A DNA stretch of 64,000 nt from Corallium rubrum (Eukaryota; Cnidaria; Anthozoa; Scleralcyonacea; Coralliidae): assembly GCA_964035015.1 (NCBI GenBank), contig OZ035997.1:66584904-66648903 (forward strand), written 5' to 3'. The first letter of the stretch is position 1. Every line of letters begins with the position of its first letter. The notes below the pieces were generated by a model, which saw only the letters and a program-made list of their open reading frames with translations, was not told the origin of the DNA and did not search any database. Both the position numbers and the translations under genes were made by a program. Shown in pieces: positions 38,281 through 50,513 of the stretch.

Positions 38281-41200
38281 ATGACTATGGTAAATATAAC
38301 TATTCCTTCTTTAATCGTTGTTGATTGAATTCGTAAGAATGTTATTTATAATAATATGCCTCTTGTGTATACTATAGCTAATACCGTCTCGTGTCATTAC
38401 TGTCATATGTAATTGTCTAAAATCGATCCTTATTGATCTTGGCTTTATTATGAAAGCAATCAAAGCATCCATATGAAATTGTTTGTTATTAGACAACGTG
38501 TCCCTCACCTTCGTGGGATTTTTTTATGATTAATACAGGTTTTCGATCACGATCTTTACGACTGTCTTGTTGCCGCCGGTGTTCGCGAAGACACGTTAAA
38601 GAAACTCGAAGACGATGAGGGGAGTAACTATAGAATACCCCGCAAATTCACAGCACCTTTTAAAACCCCTATCTACGACCATTTTTGTGTTCTTTATTCT
38701 CATTACATCACATTCTTACAATATTTTACGACCTTCGGCACAAATTCTGTACCCTCGTACAAACTAAAGATGCAAAGTATGCCTACGCGACCTACGCGGC
38801 CTACGCGGCCTACGCGGCCTACGCGGCCTACGCGACCTACGCGACCTACGCGACCTACGCGGCCTACGCCGTAAACAACAGACTCTCTGCAGTCTGCAGC
38901 ATATACCTAGATAGCCTACGCTGCCTACGGGTGTACGAAGTAAACATGCAACAAAGTTTGTTCAAACTATGCCCACATGGCTGATGTGACAAATCAGACC
39001 TACACCACATAAACACACTTATATCCATATAAATTTGAACTATTCGCAGCAACTACCCAATACAACGACACTTTTTGACTCACTCGGAAACCGTTCGTTC
39101 CGTTTAATTTTATTAATTACGACTTAAACCGACTTGTAGTAAAACTTGCATATAGTAGGCAAAGTATTAAACAGCAGAGCTATGCATGCAGGGTTATATT
39201 AAATAAAAATTTATAAATTGCAATGGAACGATAAACCCTAAACCTAATCACAAATCTGGGCCCTTTGTGGTATGGAAAATTACGATAACCTGACCCCCAT
39301 ACAATGGAACCATGGAGCGTAACCCTCATCACAAATCGGGGACATTGGGGTATGGAAAATTAGGATTACCTCACCACCATACAATGGAACCATGAACCCT
39401 AACCCTAATCGCAAACCGGGGACCTTTGTCGTATGGAAAATTACGATAACCTCACCACCATACAATGGAACCATGAACCCTAAACCCTAATCACAAATCG
39501 GGGACGTTTGTGGTATGGAAATATTACGATAACCTGACCCCGATAAACGGAACCATGGAGCGTAACCCTAATCACAAATCGGGGACGTTGGTGGTATGGA
39601 AAATTACGATTACCTCACCACCATACAATGGAACCATGAACCCTAACCCTAATCACAAATCGGGGACGTTTGTGGTATGGAAAAATTACGATAACCTGAC
39701 CCCCATACAATGGAACCATGGAGCGTAACCCTAATCACAAATCGGGGACGTTGGTGGTATGGAAAATTACGATTACCTCACCACCATACAATGGAACCAT
39801 GAACCCTAACCCTAATCACAAATCGGGGACGTTTGTGGTATGGAAAAATTACGATAACCTGACCGCCATACAATGGAACCATGCACCCTAACCCTAATCA
39901 CAAACCGGGGACGTTTGTGACACTGAAAAATAAAATTACCTGACTCCCCCCCCCCCCCAATGGAACCATAAACCCTACCCTTAATCACAAATCGGGGACG
40001 TTGGTGGTATGGAAAATTACGATTACCTCACCGCCATACAATGGAACCATGAACCCTAACCCTAATCACAAATCGGGGACGTTTGTGGTATGGAAAAATT
40101 ACGATTACCTCACGACCATACAATGGAACCATAAACCCTACCCTTAATCACAAATCGGGGACGTTGGTGGTATGGAAAATTACGATTACCTCACCACCAT
40201 ACAATGCAACCATGAACCCTAACCCTAATCACAAGTCGGGGACGTTGGTGGTATGGAAAAATTACGATAACCTGACCCCCATACAATGGAACCATGGACC
40301 GTAACCCTAATCATAAATCGGGGACGTTGGTGGTATGGAAAATTACGATTACCTCACGACCATACAATGGAACCATGAGCCTTAACCCTAATCACAAATC
40401 GGGGACATTGGGGTATGGAAAAATTACGATAACCTGACCCCCATACAATGGAACCATGGACCGTAACCCTAATCATAAATCGGGGACGTTGGTGGTATGG
40501 AAAATTACGATTACCTCACGACCATACAATGGAACCATCAGCCTTAACCCTAATCACAAATCGGGGACATTGGGGTATGGAAAATTACGATTACCTCACC
40601 ACCATACAATGGAACCATGCACCCTAACCCTAATCGCAAATTGGGGACATTTGTCATATGGAAAATTACGATAACCTGACCGCCATACAATGGAACCATA
40701 AACCCTAACCCTAATCACAAACCGGGGACCTTCGTCCTATGGAAAATTACGATAACCTGACCGCCATACAATGGAACCATGAACCCTAACCCTAATCACA
40801 AATCGGGGACGTTTGTGGTATGGAAAAATTACGATAACCTGACCCCCATACAATGGAACCATGGACCGTAACCCTAATCACAAATCGGGGACGTTGGTAT
40901 GGAAAATTACGATTACCTCACCACCATACAATGGAACAATGAACCCTAACGCTAATCACAAATCGGGGACGTTTGGGTATGGAAAATTACGATTACCTCA
41001 CCACCATACAATGGAACAATGAACCCTAACCCTAATCACAAATCGGGGACGTTTCGGTATGGAAAATTACGACAACCTGACCCCCATACAATGAAACCAT
41101 GAACCTTAACCCTAATCACAAACTGGGGACGTTCGTGGCACGGAAAAATACAATTACCTGACCCCCCCCCCCCCCCCAATGGAATTATAAACTCTACCCT

Positions 41201-44200
41201 TAATCACAAACTGGGGTGTTTGTGATATGGAAAATTACGATAATGTAAACATTGTAGAGCGCCGTGCCACTCTTTTCACAGCAGCAGAACAGGTATTCTA
41301 TACTTTATAGCAAAAGTTTGAAACTGGCCTTCCATTCTGCAATTTAATATTCACATAACCATACACATTCGCCCTAGCCCGCCTATCCATTACACACACA
41401 TTATCTCAGTCTTAAATGTTTTTAGACAGGAAAAAATCTTTATCTACAAATCCTTTCTGAATTAATCCGTCTCTCATCCCTGACGTTACACTACAATGAG
41501 TATCAATGTGATACCGAGCCCCATATTCTTCAATAGATATTACATTCGCATTGGAAGGAACGCCTTCTGGTTTGCACTTGATGAAGAAAACGGTTTCTTT
41601 GGAGCTTCTAGGAGGACGAAAAGATACCACTTGTCCATATCCAACTTCTGCCAGCTCACGGACAGTTTCTTCAAATTCGGAACAGCTTGTCATCCTCAGC
41701 CTTCGACTTAATGCCTGTTTAAAGCCTCTGAAAGTTACAATCGGCCCAGGAAATCTTAGCACCGCTATCTTTCTGTCAGCTGACGTTGGCTGCTTTTTCT
41801 CACTCTCCAGATGACCACTAGACAACGTGTTGACAAACTAAAAACGATACATACATAATATTTAAACAAAATGATGATAAATACAAAAATTTAAATATGA
41901 ATCAAACCAAACTTAAACCCTGACCCCAAGCCAAACTAAATAGCGACCTATTGCTCATAAAAAACGTCCGCACCCAGACGCAAAGCTTCGTTTATACGGC
42001 ACACTAAAAACCTATATTACAATTGAACACTTACATCCACAATGACTTCCTTCTGAGCTAAGGAATACTCCAGAAAATTAAGGACTTTCCTTACAATGTC
42101 CACACCCACATCTTTAGCTGGCACACCCGGTTTTCGTCCACGAAGAAGTTTACCTGTGATGTGATTAAACACATGCAGGCTCACAGCCAGCCGTTGCAAC
42201 AAGTCGACTTTTTTTTATTTCGGTCCAACCACTCCATCTTTCACCGCTGTGTTCAGACTTTCTATGAATTCTCCTTCTAACGCCATGAGCATTTTCAAAG
42301 CGCTTTCGGTAAACGAGTACACACGTTTGGATAAATGCTCTTCTCTCATAGCCCAGAAAATCTCCTTAAAACTATCCACATGCATCTCTGCTATTTCTTG
42401 TCTGGCTGCGCTCGTCTCCTCTGGAGAAGGCCTAAGACAAGACGGAATACAGAACAGAAAGCGATCTATGAGCCCATGTCCCTGATCAAGACGACCAATT
42501 ATATGTGCAGCGAACGGCATTTGAGTAGTTCCCAAAATCCCAAAAGGTACATTGGCAGGTATTTCCCTTGTCTTTTCACTTGCATATCTAAAAGAAGTTC
42601 TTTCTCCTGAAAACAGCTCGCATAGCATTTGAACTTCGCCCGAACCATTTTCTTCGTCATTTTTAAGCATTTTGTTCAAGACGTCGTATAGCTCAGGAGA
42701 AAGTACCATTGCTTTATTCTCTTCAGATAGTACTTTCACCAATGCCGCCGAAGTGCACCGTTCGATGACAAAATTCCCAATGTCACAATTATCTCGAAGC
42801 AAAATAAGCGGGTCTACTGCACATTCTTTCATAGCAGGCGATTTGCCAGTAGTAGGAGGACCGATAATCATTATGTACAAGTTACATGGAAAACGCTGAC
42901 CTCCGTTCAATATCGACGAGTTCAGTCCGACAACAAATGACGAAGTACTAAGTAAGCAAGGTACAAAATATCCAATACACGAGCTCATTGACACAGCCTT
43001 CTTTCGGATAAAATTATATACGTTTTCAGGAAACAATTCTTCATAATCGTAAGGCATCAACATAAGACGACGATGCAAATCTGCCCATGTATTTTCATGC
43101 TGTCTCGCTAATTTCGCTTGCTTCGAACACGCCATCTCAAACCCAAAGAACTCATAGGGCTTCAATTAAGTGAACGAATAGACTATTTTCATAAGGGCGT
43201 TCTCTCTAAATATTCTTTTATGGACATCTAAGTGAGCCTTTCTCGCCTCGTTATGAACATTCCTTTCAATTGCAGACACATACAAAGAAGGCGGGAAAGG
43301 CGGATTACAATACACATAAAAGAATATTCAAATTGCACCCTTTGTGGTGTATGGACCTTTCAAAAGTCTTAACCACAGTTTTCCATCTTAAGTACGCGTG
43401 ATATTCAGCACGCCAAATTCCCCCGTTAACTAAATCAAACAACTTTCCTTCTCACGAGACTCTCAAATATGCTAATTATATCAAAAACATAATAGTGCTT
43501 CGAAATGCTAACTATGCTCATGTATACCAGCAATATTATGCAAGTCGTCAAACATATTTGTATTAATTATTTCAAGCCATTCTTTACTGAAGAAGACGCA
43601 GCTAAATGACTTTTATGCAAAATTCACTTCGTATAACCACAATATGTACCGAGTCAAAATCAAACGAAATATTGCGATTCAAGTTGGAACCACAATTAAC
43701 ACGGAAAACAAGACTACTCAATGCGAAGAACATAGCAAAACAAAACTAACAAGTAGCTACCAAAGGAAACTAAGCCGAAATCCTGAAAATCATTTAACAT
43801 ACGATGAGTTGGTAGAAAACTTCTTATGTGACAAATTGTCAACGATCAACTGGCTAAAAGACATCGGATTATTGGCAAGCCAAGTATTTTGCCCTACCTG
43901 TAACAAACCGATGCAGTGGACACCATGCGAAGACAGGTCGGATGGTTTTAAGTACGAGTGTCGTCAAACTGGCACAACCAAGCGTCACAGAGTAGAACGT
44001 AGTATTCGAGCTGGTAGCTGGTTCGAAAAGAGCAATCTAACGCTAGAAGAAATACTTAAGCTTACTTACTGGTGGTGTGCGGATCTCCGTGAAAATCAGA
44101 TCAAAGCTCAACTACAGCTCAGTGATAACACAATAGTGGACTGGTGTATGTTTTGTCGAGAGGTTTGCGAAACGTGTATCGAGAGAGAAAGCAAGCAAAT

Positions 44201-44953
44201 CGGAGGAGAAGGAATAAGAGTGCAAATAGATGAGTCCAAAGTCGGTAAACGCAAATATCACCGAGGACATTTCGTCGAAGGTCAATGGGCTTTTGGAGGC
44301 ATAGAAGAAGAGTCCCGCAAATGTTTTATTGTAGCCGTTGAAGCCGGACTGAAAAAACATTGCTTGCCTTAATACAAAAATGGATAAAACCAGCAAGTAT
44401 AATTATTTCCGATTGCTGGAAAGGGTATATCAATCTAAGCAAACACGGCTATACCCACGAAACTGTCAACCATTCAAAAGAATTTGTCAATGACAAGGGA
44501 GATCACACAAACAAAATAGAAGACCATTGGAAACAACTGAAATCCAGTTTGCCCACTCATGGCAGAAGAAAACACCACTACACTTCATATTTTGCCGAAT
44601 TTATGTGGAGATACGTTCACAAGGAACGAGATTTATTTTGGGTGTTTCTTGAACATGTCAAAACTATTTATAATCCTCAAACAAGTCAATAAAACTTTTA
44701 TAACGTGTACAATAATACAGTACTTGGGTGTTAATCATTTGTTCCCATACCTAAATACCTAATTTTTTTCTTTCGCTTTTCACGTACATCTTTAACCGTG
44801 AAAGTGCGTAGGCTTGTAGGCTGTCCATAACTACTTTTCACTTATGCGGGGCATTCTATAGTTGTACCCGATGAGGTATCTATACTGCATGTCTATAACT
44901 AAAGTCAGATTAATCGTTGATTTTGGTTGCCTTGCGTACATTATTTAATATAG

Positions 44954-45005
<52 letters not shown>

Positions 45006-48000
45006 TATCAGTCTAGACCACTGGTCTAGACAAATAAGAAGTCGCCATCTTTGTTTTAGCCAGACCACGTGCGTTGAAGACAAAGCAAAGCGTCTGGAAG
45101 GGAAGGCTCAAATAAAATGAGAAAGGGACAAAGCGTTCCCACTTTTGTCTCAACAAATTTTACAATCTCACACCAAATTGAATCCCCAAAACGACTTTAG
45201 AAGTTCGATTATTCATTTACAGTAAGAACGCCTCTTATAAAAATTCTGGTTAGAGCTTAGTATTTTCTTGTCACAAAGTCAAAGGGTTGAGCGATTTTTG
45301 AAAGTGAAATTGACAAGGTGAAACGTTGAACAAGTACTGTGGCGTAGCAGATATGTTTGATGTTCTGAGTTCTGACATTTGCTATTAAATGTTAGGGAAG
45401 GCAACATATTTGTTGGACAGTTATTTGATGTTCGTGTTCTGCCTTTCCTCCCCGATTACGCATTGAATTTGTTATGAGCTCCTTGTTATGAGCTCCCTAC
45501 AAATGTGAGACACAAATTAAGTTCAAGGTTTTGTGCGTTTATGGTTAGCCAAGTAATATATTTATAGCCAGACACTAAACAGTGGCGTAGCCAAGGGCCC
45601 CCCCCCCCCCAATCATCTTCAAGACAGCCCCTGTGAAAAGCCCAAATCCGAGGAGAAAATATTTGGGGGGGAGAGGTACAAAATGATCGCTGGATCCTCC
45701 CAACATTCCTGTGAGTGCTTTAATAGATGACAATATATATAATTGGGGTCTTACTAACTGCAAGTAATAATTTACATTACAAGCGTATTATTTCAATCAC
45801 TCGAAAGTCAAGCCCACAATTTTTTTTTTGGCCGAAAATTGCCGAGGGTATTCAAAAGTATCAGTGACGAGTGCGATCTGAAATATTTGTATAACATGAA
45901 GTACTGTGAATACTATTATGTTTTATGGTAATGGCGGAAGCTCCTCAACATGTGTTTTTACAAATGTAACTTTTCTTTATACACAAAGATATATTAGCTA
46001 AACTTTCTTGTGAAACCATAAAAATATATTTTTATGTGTACTACTTGTTATGTTCTAAATTCTTTTAACTCGAGCCCACAAAACACAGTAAATCACATCG
46101 CAGAGGCCCCAGAATTCAAAATTTTCCCCCCTAGGTACCTCCAATGTAGAGACCCTGGCTACGCCACTGACACTAAACTTATTTCACAAGTGCTGCAATT
46201 TGATTTGCTTGCAGAATGGCAATTTCAAATGATCTCTGATCAATGCAAATATTATACCAGCTTATTCCAACCTTATTTCAGATCAGTTGGCCAGGGTAGT
46301 GGGCTAGGTCATTGCTAGCCTGGTAATCACTAGATGATAAAAAAGATGATAAAAATACAAGCCCAAAACACACTTCTTCCCACTGTCAGGGTTGGTAAAA
46401 TCATTGATGGAAAATGTTATTTATTTAGTCATCTTTGTTGATTTTATTTAGCTTTGCACTTTGGACATTCTTATGTCCACGAGTGAGGAACTTTTGAAAG
46501 CTTGTGGGTTAAAAGGAGGGCAGATTGTCATGATTAAGAAAGGAATTAAAAACTTTGCTGCACAAACTGTTAAGGATGTTGAATCTGATCAGGTAAATTG
46601 CTATTTTGCTATTGTTGTTTCCTGGGATTTTGTTGTGCTTAAATTGTATTATAACTAATTATTGTTTTTTTATGTAGATTATGTTTGTAGAAATAAATAC
46701 ATGGTGTGTTCCAGCTACTGCATTATGATTGATATTTTAATGATCATTTCCCTTAATATTTTTATCTTTTATAGGATGAAAGTGTAGCAAGCGAAACAAC
46801 TTTAATGACAAGTACACCTAAAAGTAACATATCCAGTCTTTTGGGGACAACAACAGAATCGCCGCCTCTGTCACCAATATGTGATGAAAATGCAAGAAGT
46901 ATTCCTCCAGGGGCATTTGAAAAAAAAGATGTTGTTTACACACCCTATCAAAAGAAGAATTGGGTTCATTCATTTCAGCTTCCAGAAGGGGTACGTAAAT
47001 AATTTATTATGTTGCTTAAGTGATTTGATGTGAAATGGAACTAGTGGCAATTGAAACACCAGGAGGGAAATGTAATTTAAGTATCAAAATAAGAGCCCAG
47101 CAAATAACTCAATGACATGACAGAGATTTGTCAAAATATTTTGTTATTTTTATTTTATTATTGTTTTTTAATTATTTTTTATTATATAAAATAGAGTGCT
47201 TTATTGATTTTTCCACCACTAATAAAAACAATAATCTCACATATGTGATTATTCATGATAATCTCACATGTTCAGAACAATACAGTTAACATTTTATTAA
47301 ATTTTGTACTACTCAAATCAGTAGAGCGAGACATGGATGATTTTTTTGTCGCTTCCAAAGTGCCAGTTTTATTAACCGCGGATCAATTTCAAAGCAATCA
47401 CGAGGTGTATTCTCATGTACCATGTGATAAACATCCAATTGTTAACTCGAAAACAAGCTATCACATGGTACATGAGACTACACCTCGTGACTACTTTGAA
47501 ATTGATCTGTGGTTAACGAAACTGTCACTTCGAAAGCGTCGCCTATGTCTCGCTCTACTGATTTGAGTAGTATATAAATTTATGACAAACACTCAATAGA
47601 TTATTTTGTTAATTCTAATGTTATTTACTTTAGTTTTCTCCTGGAGTAACCAAAGAGCTTGCAGAAGGGAATTTGTCACCCAACAGGAGAAATGAGTTTA
47701 CTAGAGATATTTGCTCATCAATAAGAATATACACCATGTCACCAAGCCGAGCTGAGAGAGAACATGTGTCACTTTTAATAGTAAAAAAATACCCTTTTCT
47801 GGTGGACACATTAGGAACTGGAATAGTAAGTACTGAACTCTGTTGTTACTTGTCATTTGTTGTAAAATGCATAACAAATAGGGGTGCACCAGATAGAGTA
47901 TCTGGCTTTATAGTGAAAAATCTTACGAGTTCTAGGTGCCACTGTATCTGGTATCTGGCTGGATACCAGATAATTTTTTTTTATCATTTGGTATTACTTT

Positions 48001-50344
48001 TGGTTAATTTGCCAGGAACCAAGTAAATTATTGAAGTAATAATGATAATATACAGTTATACATGATATGTATAGATCAATATCCAGCACCATTTATTTCT
48101 CAAAGAGTAAAATTTTACCTGAGGGCTTTTAAACTCAGAAAAGTGCACACACGTTCTTCCAAAAGATAATTGTTGCAGTTAAACAACTCGTTCTCAGGAT
48201 GGCCACATACGAAATGGCAGCAACAATTGTTTTTCTCTGTATTTTCAACGTTTATCAAAAAATAATAATTCCAGCTGGATAGTAAAAAGCACTATCTGCT
48301 GCACCCCTAGGCCTAATAACATGACTGCCAGAGTATGCACTGTATTTTCACCTTGATTTGTAAATTCCTTGTAACTGTATTTTCTATTTGCTTTTAACAG
48401 GGGGCTTGGACAGAAGCTATTAGACACCGATTCAACAATTTAAGAAAAATGAAGCGGCCAAGTGGAAAAGAAAATTCTCCTGCATGTGAAAGTGTGAAAA
48501 AGGCTCCCAAACAACCACAAGCAAAGAAAGCCAGAGGGCCACTTCCACAGTTTCTACCTGGTGAAATTGAGGAAACATGCTCTGAACACAACCATGAAAA
48601 GAGAGATGCAGAAAGTAAGCCACAAGAACATGGTCCTGGTGAAAAACCTTATGGACCTGACTTATCCTTACCGTAGGCGGGCAATAATTGGTGAGCCAGT
48701 GTCTGTAAAGGAGCTGTTGTCAAAATATCCAGCATTACGTTTGGTTTCAGAGGTGAGAGAAAAGATTTTTACTTTTATTTATTCAATGCAGTTGGTTTCT
48801 GATAAATCACTTTTTAATAAATTTGTCAATTTATTATTTGTGGTTGTTATGGTGGTCATTTTTGAATTCCATCGAATAAATGTATAGATCCCTGTTTAAC
48901 CTTGTCGTTTGCCATGTGATTAATCTCAGACATCTGGTTGGAAATATGGTTCCATATTTGAAATATGGTCCCATATTTCATTATTTATTGAGCAAACTGG
49001 CAGAATTTAAGCATGAAATATAGGAATGAAAACATAATATTATTGCTGAAATCCAAGAGAAAATACTGCAAAAATATTAACAATTAACTTTTCTCTTGGA
49101 TTTCATGAATAATATTATGTTTTCATTCCCATATTTCATGCTTTTAAATTCTGCAAGTTTTTCCAAGTGAATGTTCAGTGGCTGTTTTCTTTTTAAATTT
49201 GAAGTCATTGGTTTCTTGTCATTTCTTCCCATAAACAATGATGTCAAATTCAAAATAAAACACTGCTGTACAAAGTGTCTTTAGGACTGGCAAAAAATCC
49301 CACTAAATTGGTGGTGCTACTTCACTTAAATGTATTTTACTTAACAGTAATTTATAAAGAGTTTATATTCAACAAAACATGATCATTAAACATATTTTAC
49401 CAGAATTCAGATGGTTGCAGCAGGCTCATACTGATACACTTTTTTGCTTTTCATCATCATTGTTTAGTTTAAGTTAGAATTTGGAAGGGTCGTTGGCAAT
49501 GCAGAAATTGTGAGCATGATGGCAAACAAATTTGCTGAAAAATGCCAGCAAAGCATATTGAAGTTGGCTAAAACCAAGTATGCAGTGAAGAATTTAATGA
49601 GTGAGGCTGAGCAGCAAATACTGCATGATGAAGAGAAAAAATCTGGTAAGCTGATAATTATTTTATTATTGTTTATCAATTGTCATGGTTTGGTTTTATT
49701 CTACTGTAATACAGCTTGCCCCGGTTTCTTTTTAACCCTTTAATTTATTGCCCAGCAGTCACTCCATTGACGAGTAAAAAATGACATTGTTAGGTGATAA
49801 AGGGTTAACAAGTCTATTACAAGTTGCTGCGAGCTAACTTTTGACAGTACCGCTATTATCATTTTGTAGTTGTTGAAGAAGCAGCAGCTGTGGCAGTATT
49901 GCAGCCTCTGCTTAAGGACAGAGGGAATTCATCAAAGGAAATTGTCAAGATTTGTTCGGTAAGGCATTAATTGTATAATTGACTGAACTATATTATGTTT
50001 AGAACAATTCTAATGGTTTCCTTTTTTCTTGTTAGAATGACGAACCAATTGATGTAGAAATACAGAAGTCTGTTGAGCCATGTCTCGTCATGTCTGGAAG
50101 TTTGTCGTGCCTGGATCCTATTTATATCGCTGCAGAGGGGATGGTTGTTTGCAGACTTTGTAATGTGGGCCTGGCTACTGCACTGGCATTGTTGGTTGGA
50201 AGCTACTACATTTTTAATATGGAGTACCCATCATGGTCGAGGAATGCATTTTTATTTGTGGAAACAATGTTAATGGACAATTGCAAAGAATCCAAGAAAA
50301 GGGTGGCTATAAATAAGTTTTTAAAGGAACTTAGTTCGATTTAA
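38281..50344 (+). CDS. SAM-domain protein of the CACTA-like element, 9 exons, split by a Merlin-like insertion
   Basis: Exons with consistent GT-AG borders: 38281-38289 (ATG ACT ATG), 38539-38619, 46452-46592, 46775-46990, 47634-47825, 48401-48752, 49468-49645, 49870-49958, 50036-50344. Exons 2-3 give a sterile-alpha-motif-like fold: DHDLYDCLVAAGVREDTLKKLEDDE, then LCTLDILMSTSEELLKACGLKGGQIVMIKKGIKNF. Exons 5-6 contain VKKYPFLVDTLGTGI and GAWTEAIRHRFNNLRKMKRP. It resembles proteins annotated in animals as SAMD3-like. A frameshift near 48600 (exon 6) is likely. The exon 2 donor was destroyed by the Merlin insertion; a copy survives at 44876 in the target duplication. Divergent from the transposase with 289 bases between starts, so a partner protein is plausible. 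Confidence 0.7.
38780..38871. repeat. 9-bp tandem repeat (GCCTACGCG)n
   Basis: About ten copies, alternating GCCTACGCG and ACCTACGCG, near the left end of the Merlin-like element. On the plus strand it reads as repeated Tyr-Ala-Ala/Thr, but no gene is supported. Confidence 0.9.
39232..41240. repeat. 82-bp satellite array, about 24 copies, two alternating variants
   Basis: The unit contains AATCACAAATCGGGGACGTT, GGTATGGAAAATTACGAT, CCATACAATGGAACCATG and AACCCTAACCCTAATC. Two forms alternate over much of the array: ATAACCTGACCCCC...GGACCGT and TTACCTCACCACC...GAACCCT. This gives a higher-order period near 163 bp. Each unit ends in a CCCTAACCCTAA stretch identical to two telomere-type units. 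Poly-C runs interrupt two copies (near 39950 and 41165). Short frames in it are artefacts of the repeat. Confidence 0.92.
41412..43165 (-). pseudogene. DUF3987-like P-loop ATPase/helicase-like gene, two exons
   Basis: Exon 1 (43165-42035) begins MKPYEFFGFEMACSKQAKLARQ. It has NLYIMIIGPPTTGKSPAMKECAVDPL (Walker A), KAMVLSPELYDVLNKML, LCELFSGERTSFRYASEKTREI and GILGTTQMPFAAHIIGRLDQGHGLIDRFLFCIP, matching the general plan of DUF3987 proteins (primase- or helicase-associated ATPases of mobile elements). An in-frame TAA (about 42215) interrupts exon 1 before KKVDLLQRLAVSLHVFNHITGKLLRGRKPG. Donor GTAAGT at 42034 and acceptor before 41837 join to FVNTLSSGHLESEKKQ. Exon 2 ends at 41412. Divergent from the transposase with 478 bases between. 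Assignment to DUF3987 is from memory. Confidence 0.65.
43166..43643. promoter_or_regulatory. Divergent intergenic region of the Merlin-like element
   Basis: 478 bases between the two gene starts. AT-rich, with no recognised motif. The likely location of both promoters. Confidence 0.4.
43644..44692 (+). pseudogene. ISXO2/IS1595-like (Merlin) transposase
   Basis: The N-terminal half has a zinc-ribbon-like FCPTCNKPMQW and YECRQ. The catalytic part has IRVQIDESKVGKRKYHRGHFVEGQWAFGGIE (first Asp), SIIISDCWKGYINLSKHGYTHETVNHSKEFV (second Asp) and HTNKIEDHWKQLK with the third acidic position near the C-terminus. The frame 43644-44372 ends KKHCLP with a stop, and the rest (to 44692) continues in another frame, overlapping by about 12 bases. 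One small indel near 44360 therefore breaks it. Similar to bacterial IS1595 and eukaryotic Merlin transposases; cuts and joins element ends. Confidence 0.85.
44950..44998. repeat. (TA)n microsatellite
   Basis: About 24 TA units in intron 2 of the SAM gene, shortly after the right Merlin end. Confidence 0.95.
45580..46169. mobile_element. hAT-like non-autonomous element
   Basis: Ends CAGTGGCGTAGCCA and TGGCTACGCCACTG, flanked by exact 8-bp duplications ACACTAAA (45572-45579 and 46170-46177). 590 bp, no transposase frame, with poly-C/poly-G tracts just inside the ends. An 8-bp duplication with CAG...CTG ends fits hAT. It lies in intron 2 of the SAM gene. Confidence 0.85.
47309..47570. mobile_element. 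Foldback MITE with TA duplication in a SAM-gene intron
   Basis: CTACTCAAATCAGTAGAGCG at the left is exactly inverted at the right. The arms continue for about 120 bp, with CACGAGGTGTA and CATGTACCATGTGATA also paired. TA flanks both ends (47307-47308 and 47571-47572). 262 bp. The arms enclose almost no loop. Confidence 0.85.
48990..49165. mobile_element. Hairpin MITE in a SAM-gene intron
   Basis: GCAGAATTTAAGCATGAAAT and AATGAAAACATAATATTATT and CTGAAATCCAAGAGAAAA are each matched in inverse between 49087 and 49155. About 165 bp between exons 6 and 7. Edges approximate. Confidence 0.75.
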
Positions 50345-50513
50345 CTTTATCCAGCAACAATCTTTGATTGTTTTATTTGGAATTATAACCCTGTTACGCT
50401 TGTATAAAATACCGATCTTTAATTAAATATTTAAAACATTATTAAATGCGTGGTTAAATTTGATATAATGTAGAATTAGGTGTAAATTGACCGCAAGAAT
50501 ACGAGGTAAAATA

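Larger units (their letters stand above)
38621..44868. mobile_element. Merlin-like (IS1595-type) transposon carrying a DUF3987-like gene and satellite
   Basis: Terminal inverted repeats: left GGAGTAACTATAGAATACCC, right inverse GGTACAACTATAGAATGCCC, about 25 bp with two to three mismatches. Both flanks carry CGATGAGG (38613-38620 and 44869-44876), an exact 8-bp duplication as expected for Merlin. Length 6,248 bp. Contents left to right: 9-bp GCCTACGCG repeat, 82-bp satellite array, a two-exon ATPase gene on the minus strand, and a transposase on the plus strand, the two genes divergent. Inserted at the exon 2/intron boundary of the SAM gene, inside the CACTA-like element. Confidence 0.88.

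Noticed and set aside
38685..38984. Protein with Tyr-Ala-Ala repeats
   Set aside because: Encoded by a 9-bp simple repeat at the edge of the Merlin-like element; no start context or domain.
39280..40674. Several 64-73-aa frames in the satellite
   Set aside because: They repeat with the 82-bp unit on both strands and have no domain; artefacts of the array.
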